Shown piece by piece: positions 36,455 through 49,106 of a DNA stretch of 64,000 bases. The first letter of the stretch is position 1. Every line of letters starts with the position of its first letter. The stretch is from Glutinoglossum americanum (lineage: Eukaryota > Ascomycota > Geoglossomycetes > Geoglossales > Geoglossaceae): contig JAGHQL010000090.1 of the NCBI GenBank assembly GCA_020080175.1, positions 39,612 to 103,611 of the forward strand, written 5' to 3'. A model generated the notes under the pieces. That model did no database searches and was not told the DNA's origin. It saw only the letters and a program-made list of their open reading frames with translations. A program made the translations under genes and the position numbers.

Positions 36455-37271
36455 AGGATTTTTGGGGTTGCTTGACTGCTATTTTTTTTCTTTCCAGCGA
36501 ATGAGAGGGAGACGTACTAGCGTGAGCTGGTTGGAGATTGGTGAGTCCACCGTCCCTTGATTGTAGCGTTTGATTGTTATTCCATCAGAGAAACAATCTC
36601 CTAAGCTATGGAATATTAACGTTAGAGATAGGCGTAAACGGCGGGCGATGCTCAGTATTCTTTGCTTCGAGCGCAATTCCGCTGGGCATCTTCTCGAACT
36701 CAAAGGTCCCCATCCACTTACAAGCCTAGTGCCATTCTCACAGCCAACCAGTTTCCTGGTGGCTGATGGGACGGATACCCGCGCTACTCGTTGAAATTAC
36801 CCGCCCCAAAACATCTTCTCAATCGATACCCATCTGGCGACCAATGACAATTCTTGCGAGCAAGAATGGAAGGAAAATAGTGTGATGTATATATAGTTTT
36901 ATATGGTGAGGTCTGTTTTTCTTCCTCTCTTTGGGGTTGGCTTCCATCAACAAAATTACTATGTGGGATTGCTAGCTTTGGGTGGCTGTAACATTCGGGA
37001 AGGGTCTAGGAGTTATATAGGGCGCATTTCTTGGGGGAAAGGAGAAGATGGGCAAGGGAGCTTCCCGGAGTTGTTTTGTGGGCTCTCGGTATATATGCTA
37101 GATAGGCTACAGTGTAGATTGTGTACACAAAATGCATTTGACATGCTCACAGGAGCTGAACGCTGACTAAGCAACGAATGTCCCGACACTTTCCAACCTC
37201 AAACTTTCCGACCTCTCATCGTGACATAACCTAACAACCTTTCCCCCAATTGCACGACAAACAGGAAACAA
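36455..37271. other. Intergenic region
   Basis: 3' flank of Myb-like 4 and promoter of cox4; no gene seen. Confidence 0.6.
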
Positions 37272-38418
37272 ATGTTTCTCCAACGCTCCGCCTTCACGCT
37301 TGCGCGGCGTGCTTCGACCATCACCAACAAATCCGTCGCCCAGCGGACCATCAGTTCATCTCTTGTGCGACGTGAGTCGACTTTTCGAATCCCCAGAGCA
37401 TCAATCTGAAAAAGAGATTGAAAAAATTTCGAAAGATTGAAACCGAAGCTGACCGTTTTTGTGGGGCGTCTAGGGGACGCAAAGCCCGACGATGCCAAAC
37501 CCACAGACGCCAAGCTGAAGACGTTCTCAGGTACTGTATACCCTCATCCTCCCGGGGGGAGGGGTTTTGCCTCCCGGCTCAATCTCGCCGCTGGCAGGCG
37601 GTAGCCGTGGTTTCTTACGGCCGTGTTCGCTGACACGGGGACGAACATTTCTGCAGAGATCAAATCCGAGGGGGATCTCCTCGCACCCGGTGCCGCGCCG
37701 GGGATCGTCCCGACGGATCTCATGCAGTCTACGGGGTTGGAGCGGCTTGAGATTTTGGGGAAGATGGAGGGGGTTGATATTTTTGATATGAAGCCTTTGG
37801 ATGCGTCGAGGAAGGGTGAGTGGTGGTTGGATGGGAGGGATATAAGATGTGTTGGGGGGGGGGGGGGGAACTGGATTGTTTCTTGTGCTAAGTTTTTGGC
37901 TTTAGGGACTCTGCAGGATCCTATTATGGTTAAGTCCTTCGGCGAGGAACAGTATTGTGGCTGTACGGGCTACCCGGTCGATTCGCATACCACTCTTTGG
38001 CTCACTGTACGCATACCCATACCTCAGATCTTCTCACCGCCCCCATATATACTAATTGTGTGTTCTCTCCCAGATCACCCGCGACCGCCCTATCGGCCGT
38101 TGTACAGAATGGTAAGCCTCGATTTCCCCGTCGATTTCCACTAATATTCCTCTTGGCTTCATATGGCTAATGCGGAGCGTCTTTTTGATATATAGTGGCA
38201 GCGTGTACAAGATGGATTACCTCGGCCCAACGGAAGACTCGCATGATCACCACGGTCGTGAGTCCTCACTATCTATCCTATTTACCCTCACCCCAGTAGA
38301 ATGATGGAAGTCTTTTTCGGTTTTATTTTTCGCTGACACCGGGTTTTCTTTTCCATTAGATCACGGCTACAAGGAACCCAAGACTTTTGCCGACTATGTG
38401 CGTCCAGAGTACTGGTAA
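37272..38418 (+). CDS. COX4: Cytochrome c oxidase subunit Cox4 (mammalian COX5B)
   Basis: Seven exons: 37272..37371, 37474..37530, 37657..37815, 37906..38006, 38074..38111, 38196..38257, 38360..38418; 191 aa. The N-terminus (about residues 1-33, MFLQRSAFTLARR...) is Arg-rich without acids and fits a mitochondrial presequence. The mature part has the family blocks LERLEILGKMEGVDIFDMKP, GTLQDPIMVKSFG, QYCGCTGYPVDSH and GRCTECGSVYKMDYLGP, ending FADYVRPEYW. The Cys/His set (C-x(n)-H in CTGYPVDSH and C-x2-C in CTEC) forms the structural zinc site on the matrix side of complex IV. The second Cys of CTEC is split across an intron. Exon 5 is 38 nt. Intron 3 contains a 15-base G run (about 37854-37868). 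The gene converges on Prp8. Confidence 0.95.
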
Positions 38419-38743
38419 AAGCTTCAGCAGTTTGGCACCAGGTTCTAAATGGATGAGGAAGTTCCGTTGGTGTGATGGCTTTGTTCTTTCATGAACGTGG
38501 AGGACAGACAGGTGAAATGTAATATACTGAGAATTTGGGAAGAAAGAATTACATTTGATTTTTATAGCAGTTTTTATAAGACCAAAGTTTTGTTATGATC
38601 ACATTAACCCCCAGGAGTCCTATCGTACAGACATTGCAAATTGGGCTTTTTTTTGAGCGAACAAACCACAGGGTAATATAGTCGATTTCGAAAGCTCCTG
38701 CAAACTCCTAGGCAGACAATTAATAGACGTCTATTTTCCTAAA
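38419..38743. other. Intergenic region between convergent genes
   Basis: 325 bases shared by the 3' ends of cox4 and Prp8; AT-rich, likely polyadenylation signals for both. Nothing else seen. Confidence 0.6.
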
Positions 38744-41700
38744 TCATGCGAAATGATCCGATTTATCCACCCAGATATCCTCCAGCTCTGCAAAATTCTG
38801 GAAATGCAGCGGGCGGTGTTGATCGCTATAGAAGGGCTGTACAAACAAAATATTCAACATTAGCCTCAAGATCAACCAGGAAAAAAAAAGGCTGTAAAAA
38901 ATAGAGGAAGACTTACCAGTGGCGTATCAATCTTAACATGCACCGCCTTCTTCTCAACACTCGAAAACGCACTCCCCATGAATGAGAAATTCCAGATAGT
39001 GTTCTCGGGTACCAGGAAGTACCCTCTAATCTTATCACTGAGTAACAGCTGGCATTTCTCGCCCATGCTGGTCTGGAAGCCCTGCGGCTGGTCAGATCCC
39101 GTGTCTTTGTTCTCAGCGCCCCATTTGTAGCCCTGTGGCGTGAGCCCCCACGCGGCTAGGGAGACAGAGCCAGGGGTGAAGGAGACGGTCATGGTGACTG
39201 TTTTCTTGTCCCACTCTTTGTGGGCGTTCATGAGGCGCGCGTGTTGGGTTACATCCATGGCGGTCATGTAAGGGGGCTCATTGCCACTGATCGTGTGGAT
39301 GATGCCGAGGGGTTCGAGGCCGGAGTCTTTGCTGAGGTACTCGTGTTGGGGGAGTTGGTGGGGAAGTTGGATATCCCGCGTGTTTCCGACTTGTGGTACC
39401 ATGACGATGCAGCGGATTTCTTTTACTTGGTCGTTATCGGGTGGAGAAGAACCGTATAAGTAGCCAGCGACTTGTACACGGAGATCGGCAATGGTGATGA
39501 AGCGTTTAAGGATATTCTTGGGCATAATGTAGGTGTATTGGCCATCCTCTCGGATGTCGTCGGATGAGATGTAAATATTATTTGCTCTAGTCCGAAGATT
39601 GCTGGTTGCAATGGCTCGAGTACGCCATTCGGTCTTGGATGCGAAGGACTGCTGCTCGAACTGTGAAGTAGTGGTGACGACGATATCCTCTCCGTGCACG
39701 TTCTGCGTCTTTGTAGTGACGGCAGTCAACTGTTGTTGCTCTTGTTGCTGCTTCTCGATTTCCGCAGCCTGCTGCCGTTGCATTGACGGCGCGCTTATTT
39801 CCATACCCAGGATGATATCCCGAACTTCGCTGCTCGTCAAACTCGAGGTGTTGACGTTGTTTTTCTTTCCATAGTCGTTCAGAATCAGATCTCTTAGTTG
39901 AACTTCGACCTTGATCCAGTCCTCGTCTGACAATGTAGGCCAGATGTGATGCTCTTGTGTAATGACTGTCTTATCTGGACGCAGTAGCAATTTCGTCTTA
40001 TCCTGATTCACATGAAGAGCACGCAAGATAAGAATAAGTCTGGAGAATGCCGTGTAGGAAGAGATGGTCTTCAACCACTCATCGTAAAGGTTGAACAATA
40101 CCATCTGCGGTTCTGTTGCGCGAAGTATCATGTCACCCAGCTTCTCCACCTTCATAGCAGCTTGGAAGGGTAACTGCAACTCTGATGCACGAATGGAGAT
40201 ATTCGGGAAATCGAGTAAATGAACCTCAAGAGGATCAAGTAGACCTTTCCGGGTGACGATGAGTTGTTTAGGTTGTTCTTCGACCGGTAGTGATCGAATC
40301 AGCGCTGCTACTTCTTCGGCCGTCTTCCATTTCGCTAATTGGCCTAAACGCTTCTGTCCAGCCCACACGCTAGTATGAATGATCTTCAAGAAAAGTTGTC
40401 CCGTACGAGGATTGAAAATGAAGATTGCACCATTAATCGGCTTCGTGGTCAAATTCCCTTCGAATGTCTTGTGGATGGTAACACGGTAGACGTTGGTATC
40501 GTCGATGAACAACTGGATCTGGTTGCTAAACAGTTCAGAATAATTTTGGGAGTTCAAGAACTCCTGGTTGCTCTCCGAGGCATATAATTGCAACCCTTTG
40601 CGAATACGTTCTCTCAAAACGTACAATGCAGGGTTGGCCTTCATGATCTTGGCCATGGCCTGTTGTATGAGAGTCTTCAACCCAGGGAAGTACTGCCCGT
40701 AAGCTGAGTACAAGTTGTAGGCAAGGTCTATGCCAATCATGAGGCCAGTAGCTGACGGATAGATGCTCATGCTGTCGGTAGTGTAATCTAAGTACTTGGC
40801 CCGCACGTATCGTTCAATGTCGTGGGAATCATAGTCGCCGTAGCGAAGTTGGACATCAATCCAGAATTTATTGGTAGTGGTTGCCTCAATGGCGTCCTTA
40901 GTATCAAAAAGAATGGAAGGCCGCGTGACATTCCACTTGTGACTAGCGAAGAGCAAGATATCGGCACAAGAGCTGTTCATCTTATAAGATTTTCTGGGAT
41001 GAATAGTCTCCTTCTGCACCGTCTCAATACCTAGTGCCATTAGTTCTTGATCGAAAACCTGGCACAAGTCCATTACTACAGATTCGTGAATCTTCTGCCA
41101 CAAATGAGCTCGGAAAATTTGAATCAAGGAGATCTTCAAGGTAGGGATCTTCCCGTGTAAGAAGATCCCTGTCAAGTCAAGTTGGACCTGGAAACCGACA
41201 TAGACGTTCGCTCTGTTGATAGTGGGAGACCACCATAGCGTGAATCGACGGTTGGGAATCTGGTTGAGACCGGACCGTTGCGCATTAGTGAGTTTCTTGA
41301 ACTTCATGGACTCTTCGAAACCAGAGGCCTTTTCCCAGAAGAGACCTTCCCAGGAAGGGAACGCAGTGGCCTTAAAAAGTGTGTGTTCAAGGATCGTTTC
41401 AACACCACCAAGGGCTTGGATAACATCCGTCCTGTACGCGTTCAGGTTCCACAATTTTCCATCGTGTCTCTGGCTAGTCCACCAGAACGGATTGCTCTTC
41501 ATCAATTGGTAGGTCTTAAACTCAGTCCTGGCCCTGAAACCCTTGTCAAAGCTCAATGTGCTTCTGTCTTTCTGGAAAAGGGTATTGATCCGCGGTAGAC
41601 CCCTATCCCAACTGTCTTCAAGATCCTCCAAAGTAAGTCTCCGGTTCTGCTGATTTGCTTCTTGTCGCTTCTGGGAGTATTCCGTCCACACTCGTTGGGA

Positions 41701-44700
41701 GTCGATAAACTCTGCTTCCCACGGAATGATGTAGCGGAAGATGTTAGGAATTAGAGTGTCCTCGTCATGGGTCATACCGGCTCGATAATGAGTGACGCCA
41801 ACATCAGTCTGTTTTGACCATCGCTTGTCACTAGTTGGGATGAGGATATGTGACCCTGATATCATCCCTAGGCCTCCTAACTCTTTAGGAGTGTAAAAGA
41901 CTGCAGGTGGGAAACGAGACGGCATCTTAGAATTCAGACCAATCTTGACGCGGGTCTGGATCTTGGTCTCGCATTTGACAATCGTATCAAGGAGATTAAC
42001 TGTTGACACAGCCGCCTCACGGTAATATGTGAACAGCGCGATTAAGCTTGTATTCCACTTGTTGGCGATCTTTGTGAATGTCGTCGACCCGGAGGACATC
42101 AGGATCTGTCTAATACGGTTATTGAACTTCTGGATGTCTTCCTCCGTGACCTGCAAGAAGGCGTGCGCAGTTCTTTCTTTCGTCGTATTATCCACCAATG
42201 ACCATACACTGTCCTTGACAGGGAACTCTTCGTTGAGGTTTCGAATCTTCGGCAATATCCGAACTTCGAAGCCACACATCGAAAAGAGTAAGTTGGGATT
42301 GTCCCTGCTATAGACGCTCGCGAATGTTTCGTCCCATTCGATGGTGGTGATAGATCTAGGTAGGCGATTCTTTAGATCCCAGAAGACAGCTCGACCGAGA
42401 TTGACATCATGCCTCATCAGCCTCATCCTCGAATCCCTAGGCCAGCATTTCTTATTCCGGTAGCCGATCACGTTCTCGAAGTTCGGATCTGGCTGTTCGG
42501 TCAAGAAACGCTGTATTAAATCTCTGGATTCGTCCGCAGAGAACCGAAGGAAGACCCAGATACGGTCAATATACCTGGTGTATAATCGAATCGGGTGTCT
42601 AGTCTCGGTGGCGCGGTCCCTGAACTGTAAAAAGTCATTCGGGCTCTGTGGCGGGCCGGCTATTTCGCTAGCACGGTGCAAGCCAAGAAGGAGGAGGTCG
42701 ATGACAAGGCCGTAATACTGGAAAACAAAGGCCGAGAATTGAAGGCCGCGGATCATACCGTAGTTGTTTGTGTGGTTCATGTCCTTATAGTTGAGCTGCA
42801 CGTTGTTCTTCGATGTGATGTAGTCCGCCAAATTATGATCCATGATTAGGCGGAGTAGCCGGTTCAGTAGTGTCAAATCAATCTTCTCATAGACCTTTGA
42901 TAGTTGAGTCTCTATCATCACGTTGCACTCTCCATCAGCAGTCTCCCAGACTTTGTCCAAGTTATTAATACCCTGCGCCCACTTATACACGAGTAGCGGC
43001 GGGACTTCGGAATCCGATGGCTTGATCCATGCGGGGAAAAGATGATGTTGATCGGCTAGGTACCAAAGATACTGATCTAGATAGGCATCTGTAATCTTTT
43101 CGACCGGCTCAATGTCATACACGGGATTGATGGTACTGTAATTGTCGTTCATATCAATGCCCACCTCCTTAAATGCACGCTGCGTAAGTAAAAACCTCTT
43201 GATCCTGGCAAGGGTGGTTCCGGGCGAATCATAAGCCTGTTCAATAAGCGCTAGCTCTTCTCTCTGGCTCTGATTCAGCCGTCCCTTTACGGAGTAGGCT
43301 TCTCGCAAGCGCTCAAGAGCGAGAATGAGGATTTTGGTGTCATGCTTGTAAGACACACTTGGGAACGGGATAGGGACGAACTTCCGAGACTCCAGCCAAT
43401 GAACGGTTGTCGTGTAGATGGCCACGGCTTCTTGTGAAGACACATATGGCCCGTCTTTCATATAATTATGTTGCCGCTCTTGCTCGGCCTTCAGCCATAG
43501 CCGCGTCAAGCGACCTAAATTCTTCTTCGCCACCGTCTTGTCTACGGTGGCGCCTCTCCGGATACGCTCACGATTGTAGTGGGCTACAGATATCCACCAA
43601 TCCGCCTTACTCTTCACGTATCGAAGAATGATGTTCTCAATTGGTGCTGGTAAACCCGGTACTTTCCATGGGATGTTACTCTTCCAACATCTCCAGGCTT
43701 CGGATAGATGCTGTAGAACCGTGTTGACCTTATTTTGCTTAATACCCTCCGGCATCATGTCCATCAAGTCAGCCATTACTGACGCTCGAAGCTCAAGGTC
43801 GAAATGTGATTCAACTCTTTGCTTTGTCACAGTCTTTGCTACGCCCTTACTGTGCCGTCCTTCGAATTGTCTTGACAGAAGATTTCCAAGCCATCGCTCG
43901 AGGAGCGGGATAATTCCTCTCATGAAGAATAGCCAGACCCTCCAGGCAGGGGCCCAAAACCCACACCCCGGACCTTTGCCGACTGGACCGGAATTGAAAC
44001 GGTAGTAAATGAGATGCTTCAGATCTTTACAAGAACGGATCTGATGCATCAACTTGTACTTATAACGGTACATTCCGGTCAGTTGTCCAACGTGATTAAA
44101 GGCATAGAGAATTCCGTCGGCGAGTTGGAAGGCGTCAATGTTTCCAAGACGGTATTGGACTTGGGCATCAACAATTAACTTCGTCAAGCGCAGAATCTCA
44201 CGCATAAGATGGAAGGCATTCCCAAATCTTGACTTCTTACGTTCCTTGGTTGTGAGCGTCTTAACGGGCTTTAGGTTGAAGTTGTAGTCGAGATGCAGAT
44301 ACGTGAGATTCTTTCGGTGAATCAAAAGGTTGAGCATGTTGAATCCTTGTCTGCAGACCTGGAGCCCGGCCTCCACCCAATCGATGGTCGTCTGCTGGAA
44401 GAATTTTGTTGACTTTAATGACTTCATAAGATTTTGTTTGTTCTGGGCCTTTGGCTTTTTCTTGTGAAGTTCGTTCAGGACATACGTTTTCAACAGTTTC
44501 TGGTATGACACCCGAACCTTGACTGGCTGGCCCTGAGGACAGTGTTCGAGATACCACTGTTTTACCAGTGGGACGTCCTGCGCGCGAACCATTCGTCCAG
44601 AACGCCTATCGAAGGGGAAGGGAGCCCACCAAAGAGCAATAGCAGATGCGGTCTCAGCAGAATAAAGCTCCTCGTCTGCTAAGAACGGTTCCACCTCAGC

Positions 44701-45900
44701 AGGCAGCTCGAAGTCATTATCAGTACTATTTCCAAAACCGAATATTTCATCCTCATGGCTGATAGTGAGATTCTTAGGCGCCACAGACCGCGAGGAGATA
44801 GGATTGATGATGGGATCGAAATAAAACGCAGGCAAACTCGGATCTTCTGCGCGCACGTAGACCACCTGGGGGTGTGAATACCAAGATATCTTGACGCTTC
44901 TCGGTAGCGAATTGTAGAGGAAAGGGAATGCGACCCGATATTCTGTTCGAATTGGAGCACGGAAGATGATACGATCAATAGCATTGAACTCCCCAAAATC
45001 TTCATCATTCGGGTCCACGTCTTTATATAGAGGCTCGAATCGGGGGCCTCCCGGAATGGCGACATTGAGGGCTTTGGCTGTTAAGAAGCTGTTCAGGTCA
45101 AACATATAAAAGTAGTTCTTGTCAACCAGATCACTGAGTAGCTGGTGGCTTAACCGGTACAACGTCGTCATCTGGGGCAATGTAAGATTCCACGTCTTGT
45201 AGCTTGGCCCGTTGACATGTGACGTATCTAACAGAGGACGGTGATCGTAAAACCACTCGTACACCGGTCCATCTTCCGACTCGTCGAGTTCCATTTGAAT
45301 TGGTTCCAAAGGCTCGACATCTTCGATGTTCTCCGACCAGGATAGTGGCGGTTCCTCATCGTCAAAAGGGGGAAATCTCATCCTCTTGAAATGTCGACGA
45401 TCGCTCTTCTCGCGCCTCATACAGACCCACATTGTTGCCCACTGCGCGTGAAACACAGGTTCTATTACTCTCGGGATTTCGTTGACCAATGTAAGACATC
45501 CGTTGACGTGATACAACACTTTTACCTCCCGCGCAGATTCCCACGGCATTGGCATGTTCTCTAGCAGCTTCAGTACCGCGTGCGGCATAAACTTCAGTGC
45601 CCCAAGATAACTCCGTTTGTCGCTGCTGAACTTTTTCTGGGAGACATCCCCAATATCCCTGACGATCTTCCGAAGATGCTCTGGTGGCATGTCGGCCTTC
45701 TGAGTTTCCACAAACCCACTCTTTCTCTTCTCGCTGAAGCGGTTGCGCTGTGATCGTAGCCATTCCTTCTTCTTTAAAGCAAACTTTGCAACTTGAGGAT
45801 CAGCAGGCGGCTGATAGCCCGGTGGCGGAGGAGGAAGGGATACGGAGGGCGGAGCAGACATGCCCCAGCCCGGAGGAGGCGGAGGAGGAAGAGAAGACAT
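38744..45900 (-). CDS. PRP8: Prp8, core spliceosomal protein of the U5 snRNP
   Basis: Exons on the minus strand are 45900..38917 (2328 codons) and 38836..38744; total 2358 aa, normal for the family. The N-terminus is Pro-rich ([12 protein letters not shown]), then the PRO8NT domain ([20 protein letters not shown]), the PROCN core, the RRM-like and U5- and U6-contact regions, the RNase H-like domain IV (about 1750-1980) and the C-terminal JAB/MPN-like domain (about 2080-2210). Prp8 scaffolds the catalytic RNA core and controls the Brr2 helicase. The first ATG is at 45900; upstream in-frame codons lack an ATG. The 80-nt intron restores the conserved C-terminal tail [15 protein letters not shown] and DKSDHFA; unspliced reading ends 13 codons after the donor. 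The length leaves no room for a Prp8 intein. Confidence 0.98.
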
Positions 45901-46385
45901 CGCGATGATATTGATGGACGTGTTATTCAAAGTCGATGACTAGGTCGCGAAGAGCGGTTGAGCTCCTCCCTCCTATCTCCAAGGTCAGCGTAATGGAGAG
46001 AGTTGAGCTGTAAGAAGTGCGATCGCGCATGTATAAAACGCGACCCCTTGATACCGCGTGTAAAGGAAGGAATAGGTGATGATGATATTTTTCTCCAAGT
46101 CGCGAGGCAAGGAGTTGCGGAAGCTATTGCAAAATTCCGAAAGTGGCGAATCTTACCATCACAAAATATATTTGCCTAAAATGGCTGTTTCGGGGATAAT
46201 TTGCTTGAGCCGCATCTTCGCCAAATCAGGTGACGAGGGTCATGGCCCTAGCATCAAAATTCGCTTGGGACTGTGTTTTTGGCTAATATCGCGAAATCGA
46301 GGAGTCTGGGATCATCAAACTCGTCCAGCGCACGGCGAGAGTACGACAACCGCAACGACTATTAAATAAAAGTCTATTGCGGCAC
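45901..46385. promoter_or_regulatory. Divergent promoter between Prp8 and eL34
   Basis: 485 bases separate two outward-facing start codons. A TATAAA lies at 46032-46037. Which gene uses it cannot be told from sequence. Confidence 0.6.
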
Positions 46386-47319
46386 GATGGGTTCCAACAG
46401 ACTGACATACGTAAGTCTCTCTATCCTATTTACACAATCTCAATCGCTTCATCGTCACTGATTTTATCTGAACAGCGCCGGAGGAATCCGTAAGTCACAA
46501 CTCTCATCACAAACCCTAGATGCAGCCTTGAAATTCAGGATCAACGCACAATGGGACTCCTAACGGCCCTCTATGCTCTCCACTGACTCTCATTTTCCGG
46601 ATGCAGGTACAACACTCGTTCCAACAAAGTCCGAATTATCAAGACACCTGGGGGCAAGCTCCGATATCTACACATCAAGAAGCGTGGAACAGCGCCAAAA
46701 TGCGGTGACTGTGGGCTTAAGCTACCAGGAGTAAGTGTGGGATTTCTTTAGGGGTGAGGGCTGTGGGTCGGTAGAACGTTTTGAGGGCCTGAAAATGCTA
46801 TGGAGACTTTGTGAATGCCCTTGAAGGAGTTGGGCTTTGAACTGCAACAGCTCAGGACGTGGGTTAAGGTGCTATGAACTCGGGTAGAAGTACTGCGAGC
46901 TCGGTTTCCGCCGGCTTGGTTTCGGGCCCCAGCATTGCTACTCCCGCAGCGTGAAAGCCTTCACTCCCCCGTCCGGGCCCCGCAACCCCCCTAATCCTCC
47001 CGCCTGTCTCCAGTTAAGAGACCACCCACTAATTTCTTTTCCGATTCACAGATACCCGCCCTTCGTCCTCGTGAATACGCCCAAGTCTCCCGCCCCACTA
47101 AGACCGTCCAACGCGCCTACGGTGGCTCAAGATGTGGGAACTGCGTCAAAGACCGCGTCGTGCGGGCATTTCTGATCGAGGAACAGAAGATCGTCAAGAA
47201 GGTACGTTTCACCTTGTTGCGGTATTTGTTTTTACTGTTGGACAGTGAGCGCTTTAGCTAATATATAATTTTGGGGAATTATTTAGGTACTCAAGGAATC
47301 CCAACAGAAGAAGCGCTGA
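46386..47319 (+). CDS. RPL34: 60S ribosomal protein eL34
   Basis: Exons 46386..46409, 46476..46489, 46607..46730, 47052..47201 and 47287..47319 give 114 aa. The join yields [20 protein letters not shown], the zinc-binding pair PKCGDC and SRCGNC, and [13 protein letters not shown], all conserved in eL34. Exon 2 is only 14 nt and codes for RRRN plus two bases of the next Pro codon. The first exon is 24 nt. Intron 3 is long for this window (321 nt) and pyrimidine-rich near its 3' end. The tail is shorter and less Lys-rich than that of yeast. It is a cytosolic large-subunit protein. The intron lengths (66, 117, 321, 85 nt) and all donors (GTAAGT, GTAAGT, GTAAGT, GTACGT) are ordinary. Confidence 0.96.
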
Positions 47320-47618
47320 GTCGAAATAAAAACAATCGCGGTTTCGGTTGACTTGAGGGATGGATTTAGAGAGGGGATTCCTTTTTTGTTTCCGTTTTAC
47401 CACAGCTGGCTACACCATATAAAGTGAACCAGCTTTATGCATGTAAACTCGGTGACTCAACCAAATCAATGAACAAGGCAAACAGGGTTCCTATTATTTA
47501 AGCTCCCTACCCAGATCCCGAAATCCTTTCTATTTTAACTTAGAACCTAAGGGGACGATTCTCCGCGATTAATTAATTAAACCTACACCCTTTGCCAACC
47601 CTTCCACCACTATCACCC
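47320..47618. other. Intergenic region between convergent genes
   Basis: 299 bases between the eL34 and Dom34 stops; no feature seen. Confidence 0.6.
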
Positions 47619-48896
47619 TCACTCCTCCTCCCCCTCCTCCCCTTCATCCAACCCTTCCAGCGGAAACGTCAATATAGCAGCCACACCCCCCAGCCCTTCC
47701 AACCTCCTCCCACTCTCGTGCTCACTGCTCAACACCCTAACCTCCCCGCCCTCTTCCTTCACCCGATCCACGACTCCCACCCACCTCCTCCTCTCGCCAA
47801 TCTCCTGGCTCCTAAACAACTTATTACTAATCAACAGTACGCCCCCTCCCCTCCCCACAGCCCCCTTCTCCACCGCCTTCGTAACTTCATTAGGGCCGTA
47901 CCAAGCTCTCCCTTCATCTTTCCTCAGCAAAGTGAAGAACTCATCCATCAATCCCGTCTCACGCGCGTATTTCGTGTTTTTTAGCCGCGAAAGAACTTCG
48001 GGGGATTTAAGGACTTCATTTAGGGAGTGGAGATGCCCCGATGAAGAGTGGACTATGATGAAGTTATCGCGGTTTTGGAGGAGGGTTTTGTTGTTTGCGA
48101 GGCTTGCTGTCTCAAGGGTGAACTTTTGGAAGGCGGAGGCTGTGAAGCCCGGAGAGGCGAGGAGGATGGGTTTTGGGTTTGTGAGGTCAATGTTTCGGAG
48201 CATGGTGTCAAGGACTGTTTGGAAGAAGCGGGCGAGGCCCTGGGAGATGTTAGCAGTTGCGAATAATGGTGACGTAATGCATAGAGGAGCATACTTTGTC
48301 ATGATCTGATGCCTTTCCCTCCCTCTTCCTCGGTATAGTCATCTCTACCCGCTGTCTTAAGATGGTTTGGTGTTCCGTGATGAGACAAATGTTTGCCAGT
48401 CCTTCCTGCATAACCACCGCTCCAACCTCCGCCCTTTTTGCCGGGTCACAAGCGTCTCTAACAACATCCAGGGCCACACTATCCCACCCCTCCGCCTTCT
48501 CAAGAGTGAAGTTCCTTTGTAATTCTAGGTCCAATGTATGGTATTGCCCAATCTTCACATATTTATTCTCTTCAGCAATTCTCCCTGATACGTGTAGTTG
48601 ACCAGCATGTGAGTCGAAATCAATGCCGGTGACGCGGATGAGGAGGGTTGTGTGGACACGATGAGAGGCTGTGCTGCCAGTAGAAGATTCGGTGGTTACG
48701 CGGCGGAGAGCAGACGCACGGAGGAGATCTGCGGGGCGGATGAGGTTGTAGGCGTGCCACTTTAACGGACATTAGCGGAGGAGATGTTCGGTGAAGAGTT
48801 GTGATAGTGTAACGGTACCATATCCTCTGGCTCCTCAGGAAATAACGTGACGGTGCCCGACCCGTCTCGGTCAATATTTTGCATTATAAGACGCAT
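47619..48896 (-). CDS. DOM34: Dom34/Pelota ribosome-rescue factor
   Basis: Minus-strand exons are 48896..48819, 48759..48295 and 48239..47619; 387 aa, the usual length. The N-terminal Lsm-like domain starts MRLIMQNIDRDGSGTVTLFP and continues EEPEDMWHAYNLI and TTESSTGS. The central domain has AAVVMQEGLANICLIT-like sequence (read as GAVVMQEGLANICLITEHQT), then IPRKREGKASDHDK joined by splicing to GLARFFQTVLDTMLRNI. The C-terminal eRF1-3-like domain ends in an acidic EGEEGEEE tail. The eRF1 GGQ motif is absent, as expected: Dom34 works with Hbs1 to split stalled ribosomes without peptide release. Introns are 59 and 55 nt. The coding strand switches between C-rich and G-rich blocks within exon 3. 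Confidence 0.96.
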
Positions 48897-49106
48897 CCTT
48901 GAATCCGTTGATACGAAGCCGGAGAAATGGAACTCTAAAGTTTGGGTGGGCGGATGGGCAGAATCCAGAATTTACTTGATCCTTATTGGGCGGTGGATAG
49001 ATGGTGAAGTGGGTTTACTTGCTTTTTCTGTTTGCTGGGGGGTTGACCACCTACGTCAGCGACCCAAGACCTGCGTGCGGAGTTTCCTATATTTGAAAAC
49101 TAACAT
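48897..49106. promoter_or_regulatory. Divergent promoter between Dom34 and an unidentified gene
   Basis: Only 210 bases (or 393 if the downstream gene starts at 49290) separate the two outward-facing starts, so the promoter is shared. Confidence 0.5.
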
